The notes below the pieces were generated by a model. It was not told the DNA's origin. It worked only from the letters and a program-made list of their open reading frames with translations, and searched no databases. Shown here in pieces: positions 8,087 through 16,521 of a DNA stretch of 37,921 bases. Each line of letters opens with the position of its first letter. The first letter of the stretch is position 1. This DNA is from Beijerinckiaceae bacterium (GTDB lineage: Bacteria; Pseudomonadota; Alphaproteobacteria; Rhizobiales; Beijerinckiaceae): contig CANJWR010000023.1 of NCBI GenBank assembly GCA_947478455.1, forward strand, positions 1 through 37,921, written 5' to 3'. A program made the translations under genes and the position numbers.

Positions 8087-8900
8087 AATGCCGGGCACGT
8101 TGTCTCTCGGGTATATGAAAAGTCAGATCATCGCGCCATTGCGCATCCAATTGCGCGTCATCGGAGCGATGATGCTTCGCGAGGCGATGACTCACTATGG
8201 CCGCGAAAGTCTGGGCTTCTTCTGGCTGGTTGCAGAGCCGATGATCCTGACAGTCGGGGTTATGATCATGTGGACCATCACGGGACAAACGCATGGTAAG
8301 TCAGTGGGCGTTATTCCCTTCGCGCTCAGCGGCTATTCATTGCTGACAATCCACCGCCACGTCACCGGACACTCTGTCCATATGTATCGGCGCAACGCCA
8401 GCCTGCTATTTCATCGTCATATTCATTTGCTCGATATTTTTATTGCTCGGCATATGCTGACAATGGTGGGAACCGTCCTGGCGTTCTTTTTGACGTATCT
8501 ACCCTTTTACCTTCTGGACTATGTAGATCCATTCTACGACCCGTTGCTGATGGTCATCGGATTCATTCTGATGACCTGGTATGCGTCCGGCATTGGATTG
8601 ATCATCGCCGGTTTGACCGAAATGTCGGAGCCAGTGGAACGCTTTGTGCAGCCGGTGATGTACATCACCTTGCCATTCACAGGCGCCTTTTACATGGTCG
8701 AATGGTTGCCCGAAAAAGCGCAACCCTATGTCCTGTGGTCGCCGCAGGTACATATTAACGAAATGTTTCGTGACGGAATGTTCGGTCATTTGGTCGAGGC
8801 CCAATGGAATATCTGGTATATTCTGGCTTGGTGCGTGGCCTTCACCGCAATTGGCTTGGGCCTTCTTAAGCGGGCGCGACTGGCTGTGAGATTCGAATGA
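8079..8900 (+). CDS. kpsM: Capsule polysaccharide ABC transporter permease, KpsM/CtrC/BexB family
   Basis: This 273-aa ABC-2 type permease has about six hydrophobic segments. The N-terminal cytoplasmic stretch (IGAMMLREAMTHYGRESLGFFW, split around residues 29-50) is the hallmark of KpsM-like permeases, including the LRE..TRYGR-type motif followed by the EPM segment. It moves the lipid-linked polysaccharide across the inner membrane together with the ATPase encoded at 10136-10894. Its start lies inside the end of the first kpsE-like gene. Unusually, the ATPase gene is not adjacent: a second kpsE-like gene intervenes. Confidence 0.9.
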   Translation: MAEMPGTLSLGYMKSQIIAPLRIQLRVIGAMMLREAMTHYGRESLGFFWLVAEPMILTVGVMIMWTITGQTHGKSVGVIPFALSGYSLLTIHRHVTGHSVHMYRRNASLLFHRHIHLLDIFIARHMLTMVGTVLAFFLTYLPFYLLDYVDPFYDPLLMVIGFILMTWYASGIGLIIAGLTEMSEPVERFVQPVMYITLPFTGAFYMVEWLPEKAQPYVLWSPQVHINEMFRDGMFGHLVEAQWNIWYILAWCVAFTAIGLGLLKRARLAVRFE

Positions 8901-8927
8901 AACATCCCGTCAGAATGGCTTTGACGA

Positions 8928-10136
8928 ATGGCTGAAACCGCAACAGCGCCTGACCTGCGCGTTATCGAGCTTAGCCCCATCGATTCGCTGGGCGATCTTG
9001 CTCCGTTCGAGCAACCGCATTTTCTGCCGGAAGAGCGGAAGAGCTTTCTTCGCCGCTGGGCGTTGTTTATCTGTTTGGTCGTGGCGCCAGTCATCGTCGG
9101 CGGGGGATATTTCGCATTTCTGGCCAGCGATCAATTTATCTCTGAGGCCAGTTTTTTTGTTCGCGCATCCTCATCGACAGAGGGCGCTGGCGGACCTTTA
9201 AATCTGTTCAGTCCGCCGGGATCCTATACGCGGTCGGTTGAAGATACGCATGCCCTGAACGAATACATGCAGTCGCGTGACATGGTCAATATTCTGATCA
9301 AGGAAGACGGTCTGCGCGAAATTCTCAGTCGTCGGGAAGGGGATTTTATTGCCCGCTTTCCGAATGTTTTTTCCAAGAACACACAGGAAGCGATCTACGG
9401 ACATTTCCGTAAAATCGTCAATGTTAGCGTCGACAGCGGGACCGGCATCAGCTTGCTGGAAGTCAGGACATTCACCCCCGAGGATTCCAAGAAACTGGCC
9501 GAAGCGCTGATCCGCCATGGTGAGGCTTTGATCAACAAACTCAACTCGCGGGCGCGAGACGACGCAGTCAAGGTTGCTCAGACGGAGGTAAAACTCGCCG
9601 AAAAACGGCTTGAAGATTTGCAGGTTCGCATGACGGACTTTCGCAACAGTGAAATGATTCTTGACCCTCTTCGGCAGTCGACTGCAGCGCTTGAAGCCGT
9701 GTCCAAAATGGCCGCAGAAGTCGCCAGGCAACAGGCTCAATTGGCGCAGGTGCTCGCCATGGCTCCCAACAGTCCGCAGGCGCAGCCCATTCGGGAAAGC
9801 ATCAAGGCTCTGAGAGCGCAGATAGAGTTACAACGTTCGGATATCGTGGGCGGCGATCGCTCGCTCTCGTCGAAGCTTGGCGCCTATGACCGGCTTTCAC
9901 TGGAGCGCGAACTGGCGACGAAGTCGCTTGCTTCGGCTCTCGCTTCGCTTGAGTCGGCCAGGCGGGAAGGGCAGAAACAGCAACTGTATCTGGAAACAAT
10001 CGTTCAGCCCCATCTCTCAGACTATTCCACCTACCCCCGTCGACTGTTGATGTTCCTCATAATACTGGGCGGATCTTTGTCGCTCTTCTGGATCGTCAAT
10101 TCGATGCGCGAGATTCTTCGGGAGCATCAGGCGTAA
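8928..10136 (+). CDS. Capsule export inner-membrane protein, KpsE/CtrB/BexC family (second copy)
   Basis: This 402-aa protein is homologous to the product of 6923-8086. It has a longer cytoplasmic N-terminus (about 43 residues, acidic), a first membrane helix (about 44-68), a coiled-coil-rich periplasmic part, the motif QPHLSDYSTYPRR, and a second helix (about 372-392). Known group 2/3 capsule loci encode one such PCP-3 protein, so two in one operon is atypical. They may form a mixed oligomer, or one may serve a different step. The stop codon overlaps the kpsT start as TAATG, so kpsT is translationally coupled to it. The gap after kpsM is only 27 bp. Confidence 0.88.
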   Translation: MAETATAPDLRVIELSPIDSLGDLAPFEQPHFLPEERKSFLRRWALFICLVVAPVIVGGGYFAFLASDQFISEASFFVRASSSTEGAGGPLNLFSPPGSYTRSVEDTHALNEYMQSRDMVNILIKEDGLREILSRREGDFIARFPNVFSKNTQEAIYGHFRKIVNVSVDSGTGISLLEVRTFTPEDSKKLAEALIRHGEALINKLNSRARDDAVKVAQTEVKLAEKRLEDLQVRMTDFRNSEMILDPLRQSTAALEAVSKMAAEVARQQAQLAQVLAMAPNSPQAQPIRESIKALRAQIELQRSDIVGGDRSLSSKLGAYDRLSLERELATKSLASALASLESARREGQKQQLYLETIVQPHLSDYSTYPRRLLMFLIILGGSLSLFWIVNSMREILREHQA

Positions 10137-10894
10137 TGCAGTGGTTGCCCACATTGCAGAAGGCGGCGCAATTGCCGCAAGTGATCGCCGACCGGATCGG
10201 AACGGTCGAAGCGGCGAGTGATGCGCGACGGTCATCGTTGGGCCGCCGGATTGTGCTCGAAGATATTGTCAAGGATTACCATACCGAGATCGGCAGACGA
10301 CGCATCCTCGACGGAATTGGATTTAGCATCGCACCCGGTGAGAAAATCGCTGTTCTTGGTGTGAACGGCGCAGGTAAGTCCACGCTTGTGAAGATAATCG
10401 GTGGTGTAGAGCCGCCGACCTCCGGCGTCATTCATCGCGGCCTGTCCATGTCGTGGCCGATCGCTTTCGGTGGCGGATTTGAAGCCGCAATGAGCGGGAT
10501 GGACAACATTCGTTTCATCGCCAGGATATATGGCGCTTCGGTGAAGGACACCGTGGCGTTTGTCGACGACTTCGCAGAACTGGGCCGTTTGTTATACGTT
10601 CCGGTGCGGACTTACTCGTCCGGTATGCGGGCGCGTCTGGCATTCGCCTTGACGCTGGCGATCGATTTTGAATGCTTCCTGATCGACGAAGTGATCGCGG
10701 TGGGCGATCAGCGTTTTCATCGCAAATGCCATGACGCGCTTTTCGTCAAGCGCCGCGACAGCGCGATGATTCTGGTCAGCCATGACCTCCACATCATCAA
10801 GCAATATTGCGACAAGGCCCTCATTTTGAAGGCCGGACGCGGGCGCGTCTTCACAGATATCGATTTCGCGCTGGATATCTATCGCACGCTTTAG
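10136..10894 (+). CDS. kpsT: Capsule polysaccharide ABC transporter ATPase, KpsT/CtrD/BexA family
   Basis: This 252-aa ATPase has Walker A GVNGAGKST (75-83), signature YSSGM (160-164), Walker B ending LIDE (182-185) and the switch His216 in SHD. It energises polysaccharide export with KpsM. It lacks the C-terminal carbohydrate-binding domain of Wzt-type O-antigen exporters, which supports the KpsT class. About 35 residues before the conserved domain exceed the usual 215-220-aa length. The start is nevertheless supported by the TAATG overlap with the upstream stop. The 3' end overlaps the convergent epimerase gene by 4 bp. Confidence 0.92.
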   Translation: MQWLPTLQKAAQLPQVIADRIGTVEAASDARRSSLGRRIVLEDIVKDYHTEIGRRRILDGIGFSIAPGEKIAVLGVNGAGKSTLVKIIGGVEPPTSGVIHRGLSMSWPIAFGGGFEAAMSGMDNIRFIARIYGASVKDTVAFVDDFAELGRLLYVPVRTYSSGMRARLAFALTLAIDFECFLIDEVIAVGDQRFHRKCHDALFVKRRDSAMILVSHDLHIIKQYCDKALILKAGRGRVFTDIDFALDIYRTL

Positions 10895-12030
10895 GCGCGC
10901 TGCCCGGCGAATTTCAGCAATTCCGAAAACGACAGGAAGACGTGATAGAATGTCGACGTCGGCGCAAATTCTACGCGCGGCTTCAAGTCGCCTGTTACAT
11001 GATCGATCCAGAGCCCCGGATGCCCCGGATCGAGATAGTGGTCAAAAATTTTTCCGACCAATTTTTCGATTTCAGCTGACGGGTCCAGACCTCGGATTTC
11101 CGAAATCGCAATCCATGCCTTGACGGCCTCAAGCTGAGGCCAGATGCGATGATCGCCTTCAAGAATATTTCCTGCAGGATCGACTGCGTCCCGGATCAGC
11201 CCGGTTCGCGATGCGACCCCGTTGTGGATGGCGAAATTGAATAATGTTTCGGCCAGTTCGGTAGCTTCTGTGGATCCCGTCAGATCGTGAAATCGCTTGA
11301 GAATCCAGGTCCATTCAAAATGATGGCCGGGTTCGACGCGAATTCTTTCTGGTCTGCTCCAGTCGGCCTCAAAGAATTCAGCTAACGTTCCGCTTCCACC
11401 GATAAATCGCTTTCGAGCCAGCCGGAACAGGCTTTGGGCTTCATCCAGAAAAAGCGAACCGGGCGATTTCTGCGCGAGGAAAAGCATCGCTTCAAGCAGG
11501 TGCATGTGAGGGTTTTGTTCGTAGGGCGCGCCTGCGCCGGCAAATTGCAGATAGCCCTCGCCGGAAGGGTGACGAAGATTGCGATGAATCGCCGCCAGTG
11601 TCTGTTCCGCTAACCGGATCGGTTCATTTTCTCCGGAAACTCTTGCCCACCAAGAGAGGCTGAAAAGCACAAAGGCTAGGTCATACAGGTCCTGCGTCCT
11701 GTCGATGATCTCGCCGCGGGTCGAGACCCGGCGGGCCCATTCGCCCGAGCCCATGTGGAATTTTCCAACCAGATAGCGATAGCCGCTTTCGGCGATCTCT
11801 CTGGCGCCCGCAAAGCCCAGAATTGAGGCGTGCGAGAACACATAGAGCTGCCTGGCCGTGACCCTGCAGCGTTTAAATCCAGGGTCGTCGGGCAATCCTG
11901 ACAGGGAGAAACGCTCGACGAAACCGCCATGCGGCAGATCGACGGCGTTGTCGCGCCAGAAGCCCCATGCGGTCTCGTTCAGCCAGTGGCGTACCCTCGC
12001 CTCGGCCGCAGTATTTGTCGATTCACTCAT
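10891..12030 (-). CDS. AGE-family epimerase/isomerase (N-acylglucosamine 2-epimerase or mannose isomerase-like)
   Basis: This protein of about 379 aa has the (alpha/alpha)6-barrel family pattern: RQLYVFSHA, RTQDLYDLAFVLF, NPHMHLLEA and EPGHHFEWTWIL carry the conserved active-site Arg and His residues. Family members interconvert sugars at C2 (GlcNAc/ManNAc, glucose/mannose) or isomerise mannose and fructose. The locus suggests supply of a mannose- or ManNAc-type precursor, but the substrate cannot be fixed. The frame can start at GTG 12045 or at ATG 12030; ATG is chosen, and neither has a good ribosome-binding site. It is convergent with kpsT and divergent from the glycosyltransferase gene. 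Confidence 0.8.
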   Translation of the reverse strand: MSESTNTAAEARVRHWLNETAWGFWRDNAVDLPHGGFVERFSLSGLPDDPGFKRCRVTARQLYVFSHASILGFAGAREIAESGYRYLVGKFHMGSGEWARRVSTRGEIIDRTQDLYDLAFVLFSLSWWARVSGENEPIRLAEQTLAAIHRNLRHPSGEGYLQFAGAGAPYEQNPHMHLLEAMLFLAQKSPGSLFLDEAQSLFRLARKRFIGGSGTLAEFFEADWSRPERIRVEPGHHFEWTWILKRFHDLTGSTEATELAETLFNFAIHNGVASRTGLIRDAVDPAGNILEGDHRIWPQLEAVKAWIAISEIRGLDPSAEIEKLVGKIFDHYLDPGHPGLWIDHVTGDLKPRVEFAPTSTFYHVFLSFSELLKFAGQRA

Positions 12031-12211
12031 GGATATGGGTTGCACATTCGCTCGCGGAGAAATCCATGGTACCAGAACCTGCGGGTTTCTATCCCGATTT
12101 CATCTGGTGAGGAAGTGTCCGGGTGCGCAGCCGGTTTGCAGATTCTCATGGTCAGGCCTTCTGGCTTTGCGAGCGACGCTCCCTCATGGCGCATTTGGAC
12201 GGGGTTTCCAC

Positions 12212-13504
12212 ATGAGGCCCGTTGCGTATGATGTGCTCAGGCTCCTGCTTGGCCCGTTCAGCGAGACGCCACGCGGCATCGACCGTGTCGATCTAGGATG
12301 CGCCCTGCGCCTGCTGAAAGATCCGGCGCTCGACTGCACGGGCCTGCTGCCGACGCCTTTTACAACCCGCTGGTTCCGGCGCGAACAGATAACCCAGTTC
12401 GAATCCTATTTCGATCGTATGTGGGGGGAGGATGTAACGTCCCGACCGGACGCATCCTTCGAACGTGTTCGTAACTGGCTTCTGGGAATGCCTTATGCCG
12501 AAATTCCGAGTCGACAACGGAACAAGCACTACGAAAATTTTCTCGGACTGTGCCGGCTTTACGCAATGCTTTTGCAGCATTCCTGGTCGTTGGGACGGAG
12601 CGTCAAGTCTCTACCACGCAATTCTCTCTATTTGAATATCGGTCAACTTGGTCTGAGCCGGCCGCACTTGCTGGAATGGCTCGACACGAGACCAGACGTT
12701 GCGTCTGTGTTCATGATTCACGATGTGATTCCACTGTCTCATCCCGAACTGGTCTCTCCGGGCAATACTTCATTGCACGATCGGGTAATGACGAGCGCCA
12801 TTCGCTATGGACGGGCGCTCCTGACGCCAAGCGAGGCGGCGCGCGCTGCTGTGGAAGAAGAACTCCATCGCCGAGGCGCGGCGTCGCTCCCGGTCTATGC
12901 AACGCCCCTGCCGATCAACGATGTTTTCCTCAGACAAGAGCCGCCTGATCCGGAACTCGCAGGTCGGCCCTATTTCGTCATTTGCGGCGCAGTCGAGAAG
13001 AGGAAAAATCATATCCTTCTTCTGCGGGTCTGGCGGGAGATGAATCGACGTTTCGGCGTCGATGCGCCCAAACTGGTGATTGCAGGTTCACTTGGCTGGG
13101 GCTGTGCGGAGGTTCTCGGCTTTCTGGATGCAAACCCGGAAGTGCGCCGTCATGTTATTCTTGCGGAAGGCATGTCGACGATTGGCGTCAAACGCTTGAT
13201 GTCAAATGCACGGGCGGTCTTGACGCCGTCCTTTGCCGAGGGCTTCGGGCTTCCGCCGATTGAGGCTCTGGCTGTGGGCGCACCTTCGGTCCTTTCGGAT
13301 ATTCCCTCGCATCGGGAAGGCGCAGGCGCATTCGGCATCTATCTCGATCCGTCAGATCTGGAAGGATGGACGGATCGGATTGTTCGTCTGACGGAAGGCG
13401 ACATTGGCATCCAAGCATTGCACCTTGGACATTCGGGATTCCGCGCCAATTCATGGGCCGATTTCGGAGAGCGAATGAAAAACGTCTTGAGCCGGATTGA
13501 TTGA
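12212..13504 (+). CDS. Glycosyltransferase family 4 (GT-B fold)
   Basis: This protein has 430 aa from the ATG at 12212. The frame extends upstream, but MRPVAYDVLRLLLG followed by TPRGIDRVD is the usual N-terminus of this group, and the longer version would run into the divergent epimerase gene. The C-terminal half has the nucleotide-sugar-binding pattern of GT4: VICGAVEKRKNH, then FAEGFGLPPIEAL (the E-x7-E motif) and GAPSVLSDIPSHRE. It is probably cytoplasmic or peripheral to the membrane and adds a sugar to the surface polysaccharide. Donor and acceptor are unknown. Confidence 0.85.
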   Translation: MRPVAYDVLRLLLGPFSETPRGIDRVDLGCALRLLKDPALDCTGLLPTPFTTRWFRREQITQFESYFDRMWGEDVTSRPDASFERVRNWLLGMPYAEIPSRQRNKHYENFLGLCRLYAMLLQHSWSLGRSVKSLPRNSLYLNIGQLGLSRPHLLEWLDTRPDVASVFMIHDVIPLSHPELVSPGNTSLHDRVMTSAIRYGRALLTPSEAARAAVEEELHRRGAASLPVYATPLPINDVFLRQEPPDPELAGRPYFVICGAVEKRKNHILLLRVWREMNRRFGVDAPKLVIAGSLGWGCAEVLGFLDANPEVRRHVILAEGMSTIGVKRLMSNARAVLTPSFAEGFGLPPIEALAVGAPSVLSDIPSHREGAGAFGIYLDPSDLEGWTDRIVRLTEGDIGIQALHLGHSGFRANSWADFGERMKNVLSRID

Positions 13505-13637
13505 TTACAGATTTATTCTGCGCCGTCGGAACAATTCGGCATTTTCCCGCGTTGCTTTAGTAGCGCCTCATATCGCGGTGACGCAGTCATTGCGACAATT
13601 CATTATTTTTTCAGCGCTGGATCACAAGGCCGGGTTC

Positions 13638-14618
13638 ATGTTTCTAGTCACCGGCGGCGCAGGATTTATCGGATCGAATCTTGTCGCGGATCTGAATGAA
13701 CGCGGCCATTCTGATATAGTGATCATCGATACGCTCGGTGTCGACCAGAAGTGGAGAAATATTGCAAAGCGGCGCATTAGTGATGTGATTTTTCCAGATG
13801 ACGCAGAAAAATTTTTGTCCGGGCTCGATAAGGTTGAAGCAGTTTTCCATATGGGAGCCAATTCTTCCACCATCGCCTTCGATGCCGACGACATTGTTCG
13901 CTCGAATTTTCACGCATCGACGATGATGTGGAACTGGTGTTCGAAATCAAGAACGCCATTGTTCTATGCCTCCTCGGCCGCCACTTACGGCGATGGGTCA
14001 GAAGGTTTCGACGACGACGAAAGCTCCGCCGCTCTCGATAGATTGCGGCCGCTCAATCTCTATGGCTGGTCGAAAGTTGTCTTCGACCGCTGGGTGGCGA
14101 TGCAAATTGCACGCGATCATGCGCCGCCCAAGTGGGCCGGACTACGATTTTTCAACGTGTATGGACCGAATGAATATCACAAAGGCGACATGCAAAGTCT
14201 TGTCGCCAAGAATACGCCTCGGGTTCGCGATAAAAATGAAATTGGCCTTTTCAAATCATATCGCGAAGGACATGCGGATGGCGAACAGCTGCGAGACTTC
14301 ATTTATGTGAAGGATTGTTGTGCTGCGATGTTCTGGCTGTCCGAGGCGGCAAACGCGAACGGCATCTTCAATCTCGGCACCGGGAAAGCGCGGTCCTTTC
14401 GCGATTTGGCGCTCGCGATCGGTAAGGCTCTTGATATTCAGCCGGATATAAAATTCATCGACATGCCGGAATCCATCAGGCCAAATTATCAGTATTTTAC
14501 CGAGGCCCGTATGGAAAAATTGCGCGCATTCGGTTTCGATCTGAAATTCCATTCGCTTGAAGAAGGCGTCGCTGACTATGTGCGGTCCTACCTCGTCAAG
14601 CCTGATCCCTATCGATAG
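13638..14618 (+). CDS. hldD: ADP-L-glycero-D-manno-heptose 6-epimerase
   Basis: The protein has 326 aa from the ATG at 13638, the family length. The longer frame from 13497 adds residues before the strand that begins every member (FLVTGGAGFIGSN), so the internal start is preferred; AAGG lies about 9 bp upstream of it. It shows the NADP-binding Rossmann motif TGGAGFIG, ASSAATYG, the catalytic YGWSK and the HldD-specific segment YGPNEYHKGDMQS. It converts ADP-D-glycero- to ADP-L-glycero-beta-D-manno-heptose for lipopolysaccharide core or capsule. Its partners hldE and gmhB lie about 7 kb away on the other strand. Confidence 0.88.
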   Translation: MFLVTGGAGFIGSNLVADLNERGHSDIVIIDTLGVDQKWRNIAKRRISDVIFPDDAEKFLSGLDKVEAVFHMGANSSTIAFDADDIVRSNFHASTMMWNWCSKSRTPLFYASSAATYGDGSEGFDDDESSAALDRLRPLNLYGWSKVVFDRWVAMQIARDHAPPKWAGLRFFNVYGPNEYHKGDMQSLVAKNTPRVRDKNEIGLFKSYREGHADGEQLRDFIYVKDCCAAMFWLSEAANANGIFNLGTGKARSFRDLALAIGKALDIQPDIKFIDMPESIRPNYQYFTEARMEKLRAFGFDLKFHSLEEGVADYVRSYLVKPDPYR

Positions 14619-14667
14619 CCCCCTTGAGAGCTTAGCGGCTCGAACTATAGCTGATCCGAGCAGCGTC

Positions 14668-16521
14668 TCAGGCCCGAGCCTTGGCGGCTGGTACAAAATT
14701 CGCGATAGTCTTGCGGATATCGTCCGATGTGATTGCGCCGATGCATGGGCTGTGGCCGAGCGAGCCCGTTACGTAACAGGGCAGGTCTTCATTTCTCCAG
14801 CATGGCGTGCATGGAAATGCCTCGCTCATTGTGATGACACGCGATCTTCTGCGATGTTTCGTCAGGATTTCGCCGTTTGTCGGGCCAAACATTCCAATGA
14901 CGGGAATATCGAATGCCGAGGCTGCGTGAAAGAAGGCGGAATCGACTGATACAAGCGCGTCGAGCTTCGATACGAGCGCGAGTGACTTCTGCAGGGAGAG
15001 GCCTGCAGTCGTGGCAATGCCTTTTCCAGTCGGTAAGCCGTCTGAACTGTGATGGAACAGGACGAGGTCATAGTCACGGGATAGATCTGCAATGATCTCG
15101 CGGATCTTGGCGTGATCCTTGTAGGAGTCTCGCGAATAGGGCTGAACGCCGATAATCGGCCTTGCACCGAAGCCTGTTTCCCTGAAAAAATCCTCCGCAA
15201 AGCGCTTCTGGGCGTCGGTCAGATTGATTTCAACGCCCCGTCCGGCCTCGTTCAACCTCGATTTCCGCACACCCATTGCGGCCGCAAAAAGTTCGACTCT
15301 GTCTTTCCGGATATTCGGGCGCTTGCGGACTTCGTATTTGGTTGCCGGACAAGCGGTGAAGTTATGCCACTTGCGATAGTTCTGAAGGTCCAACGGAGGA
15401 CCGTCTATGTCGACTAACTCAACATGAGGGTTGTTGGCGAAAACCGGGAAAAATTTCTGCGGCACCGCAACGCGGACGGGCCGGCCAATCTTTTTAGAAA
15501 GCGCGCGCAATCCAGGCGTCATCATCAGCAAATCGCCAATGCCGCCCATGGCGCGCGTTACAAGAACGTCCTGCCCATCGGAGGCGCTTCCGTCGGCTTG
15601 AGCGCCCTTGAGGTAGGATGTCGGCTTCACGCCACGGAAGGACAGCGCCAGCAGAGCGACTTGAAGCAGCCGCGAGTTAAAATTTACAATTCTTTTAGCT
15701 CGCTTGTCTCTGCCGGGCTTGCCGCGCTTGCGACTAGCCTCAGCGATGCGGTTAGCAAAATAGCCGACTGTCGAAATAAGCCGGCCCGACGGTAAGGGGT
15801 CGGCGCCTTTGATGCTTATGAAAGGCGCTAATTTCAGACCGATATTGCGAGCCTGCAGGGGTTCGCGTTGCGTGAGCATTAACGCATGCAAAAAGGCGAT
15901 TCTGGCGCAATGGCGAATATCGCCCAGCGCCGTTCTGGCCTGCAGATCAAGGCTAAGAAGATCAAGCGTCCGGTGAATGTCGGCCTCAATCAGATAGGGT
16001 CGGTCTGCGTAATGGGCGAGTATCTCGCGGGTGCCGGCAGGGTCGCCGCGTAACATTCTCGTTTGGCCGTGAATGAGCACCGCCCGCAGATATTCGGTCG
16101 GGTAGGATCTGACTTCTGTTTTCGCGAAGGCCTCTACGACAGCTTCGAAATGTTTGCCGATCAGCGGATCGTCCGTGCGGAACAGAAATTCATTGGCCTT
16201 GAGCGCATCTTCCAGCGCCTGATTGATGCGAGCGCAATCGCGCGGGCGGATTTTTGGAAAGCCCGACTCCGTGTAGGGCTGGCGCGACAAAACCGAGATC
16301 AGATTTTCAATGGAAGCGAATTCGGAAGAAGTTAATTCTGCGCGCTGCGACACATGTTGAGCCAGTGCGCGCGAAGCCTTTTGGAGAAGCTTGAGACGTT
16401 CAGCCCATTCCGCCTCCTGCGATGGATCGACGTTTGAGGCGCTGCTCAGGAGATCGATGATCTCCGCCAGATCGCCAGAGGATGCGGAGCCGCCTTTGTC
16501 GGGTGTCGTGACGCCGTTCAT
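14668..16521 (-). CDS. GT9 (heptosyltransferase-like) protein with helical N-terminal domain, paralogue A
   Basis: This 617-aa protein is about twice the usual GT9 length. Residues 1 to about 290 are mostly predicted helical, with spacing reminiscent of TPR-like repeats. The GT9 part begins near 318 with VTRAMGGIGDLLMMTPG and continues with SVDSAFFHAASAFDIPVIGM, the sugar-nucleotide-binding region of heptosyltransferases. Near the C-terminus is C571-x2-C574-x7-C582-x10-C593, conserved in the adjacent paralogue and possibly metal-binding. The start overlaps the previous gene's stop as ATGA. With hldD and hldE nearby it may transfer heptose, but GT9 enzymes also use other donors. Confidence 0.8.
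   Translation of the reverse strand: MNGVTTPDKGGSASSGDLAEIIDLLSSASNVDPSQEAEWAERLKLLQKASRALAQHVSQRAELTSSEFASIENLISVLSRQPYTESGFPKIRPRDCARINQALEDALKANEFLFRTDDPLIGKHFEAVVEAFAKTEVRSYPTEYLRAVLIHGQTRMLRGDPAGTREILAHYADRPYLIEADIHRTLDLLSLDLQARTALGDIRHCARIAFLHALMLTQREPLQARNIGLKLAPFISIKGADPLPSGRLISTVGYFANRIAEASRKRGKPGRDKRAKRIVNFNSRLLQVALLALSFRGVKPTSYLKGAQADGSASDGQDVLVTRAMGGIGDLLMMTPGLRALSKKIGRPVRVAVPQKFFPVFANNPHVELVDIDGPPLDLQNYRKWHNFTACPATKYEVRKRPNIRKDRVELFAAAMGVRKSRLNEAGRGVEINLTDAQKRFAEDFFRETGFGARPIIGVQPYSRDSYKDHAKIREIIADLSRDYDLVLFHHSSDGLPTGKGIATTAGLSLQKSLALVSKLDALVSVDSAFFHAASAFDIPVIGMFGPTNGEILTKHRRRSRVITMSEAFPCTPCWRNEDLPCYVTGSLGHSPCIGAITSDDIRKTIANFVPAAKARA

Noticed and set aside
11858-12211. N-terminal extension of the GT4 glycosyltransferase frame
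   Set aside because: It would overlap the divergent epimerase gene, and its sequence is not part of the GT-B fold. The start at 12212 matches the family.
13497-13637. N-terminal extension of HldD from a TTG
   Set aside because: HldD proteins begin at the Rossmann strand. The extension has no counterpart, and the internal ATG has a ribosome-binding site.
14619-14667. Weak GAGC/GCTC hairpin between hldD and the GT9 gene
   Set aside because: Only four base pairs and no T-run, so it is not called a terminator.
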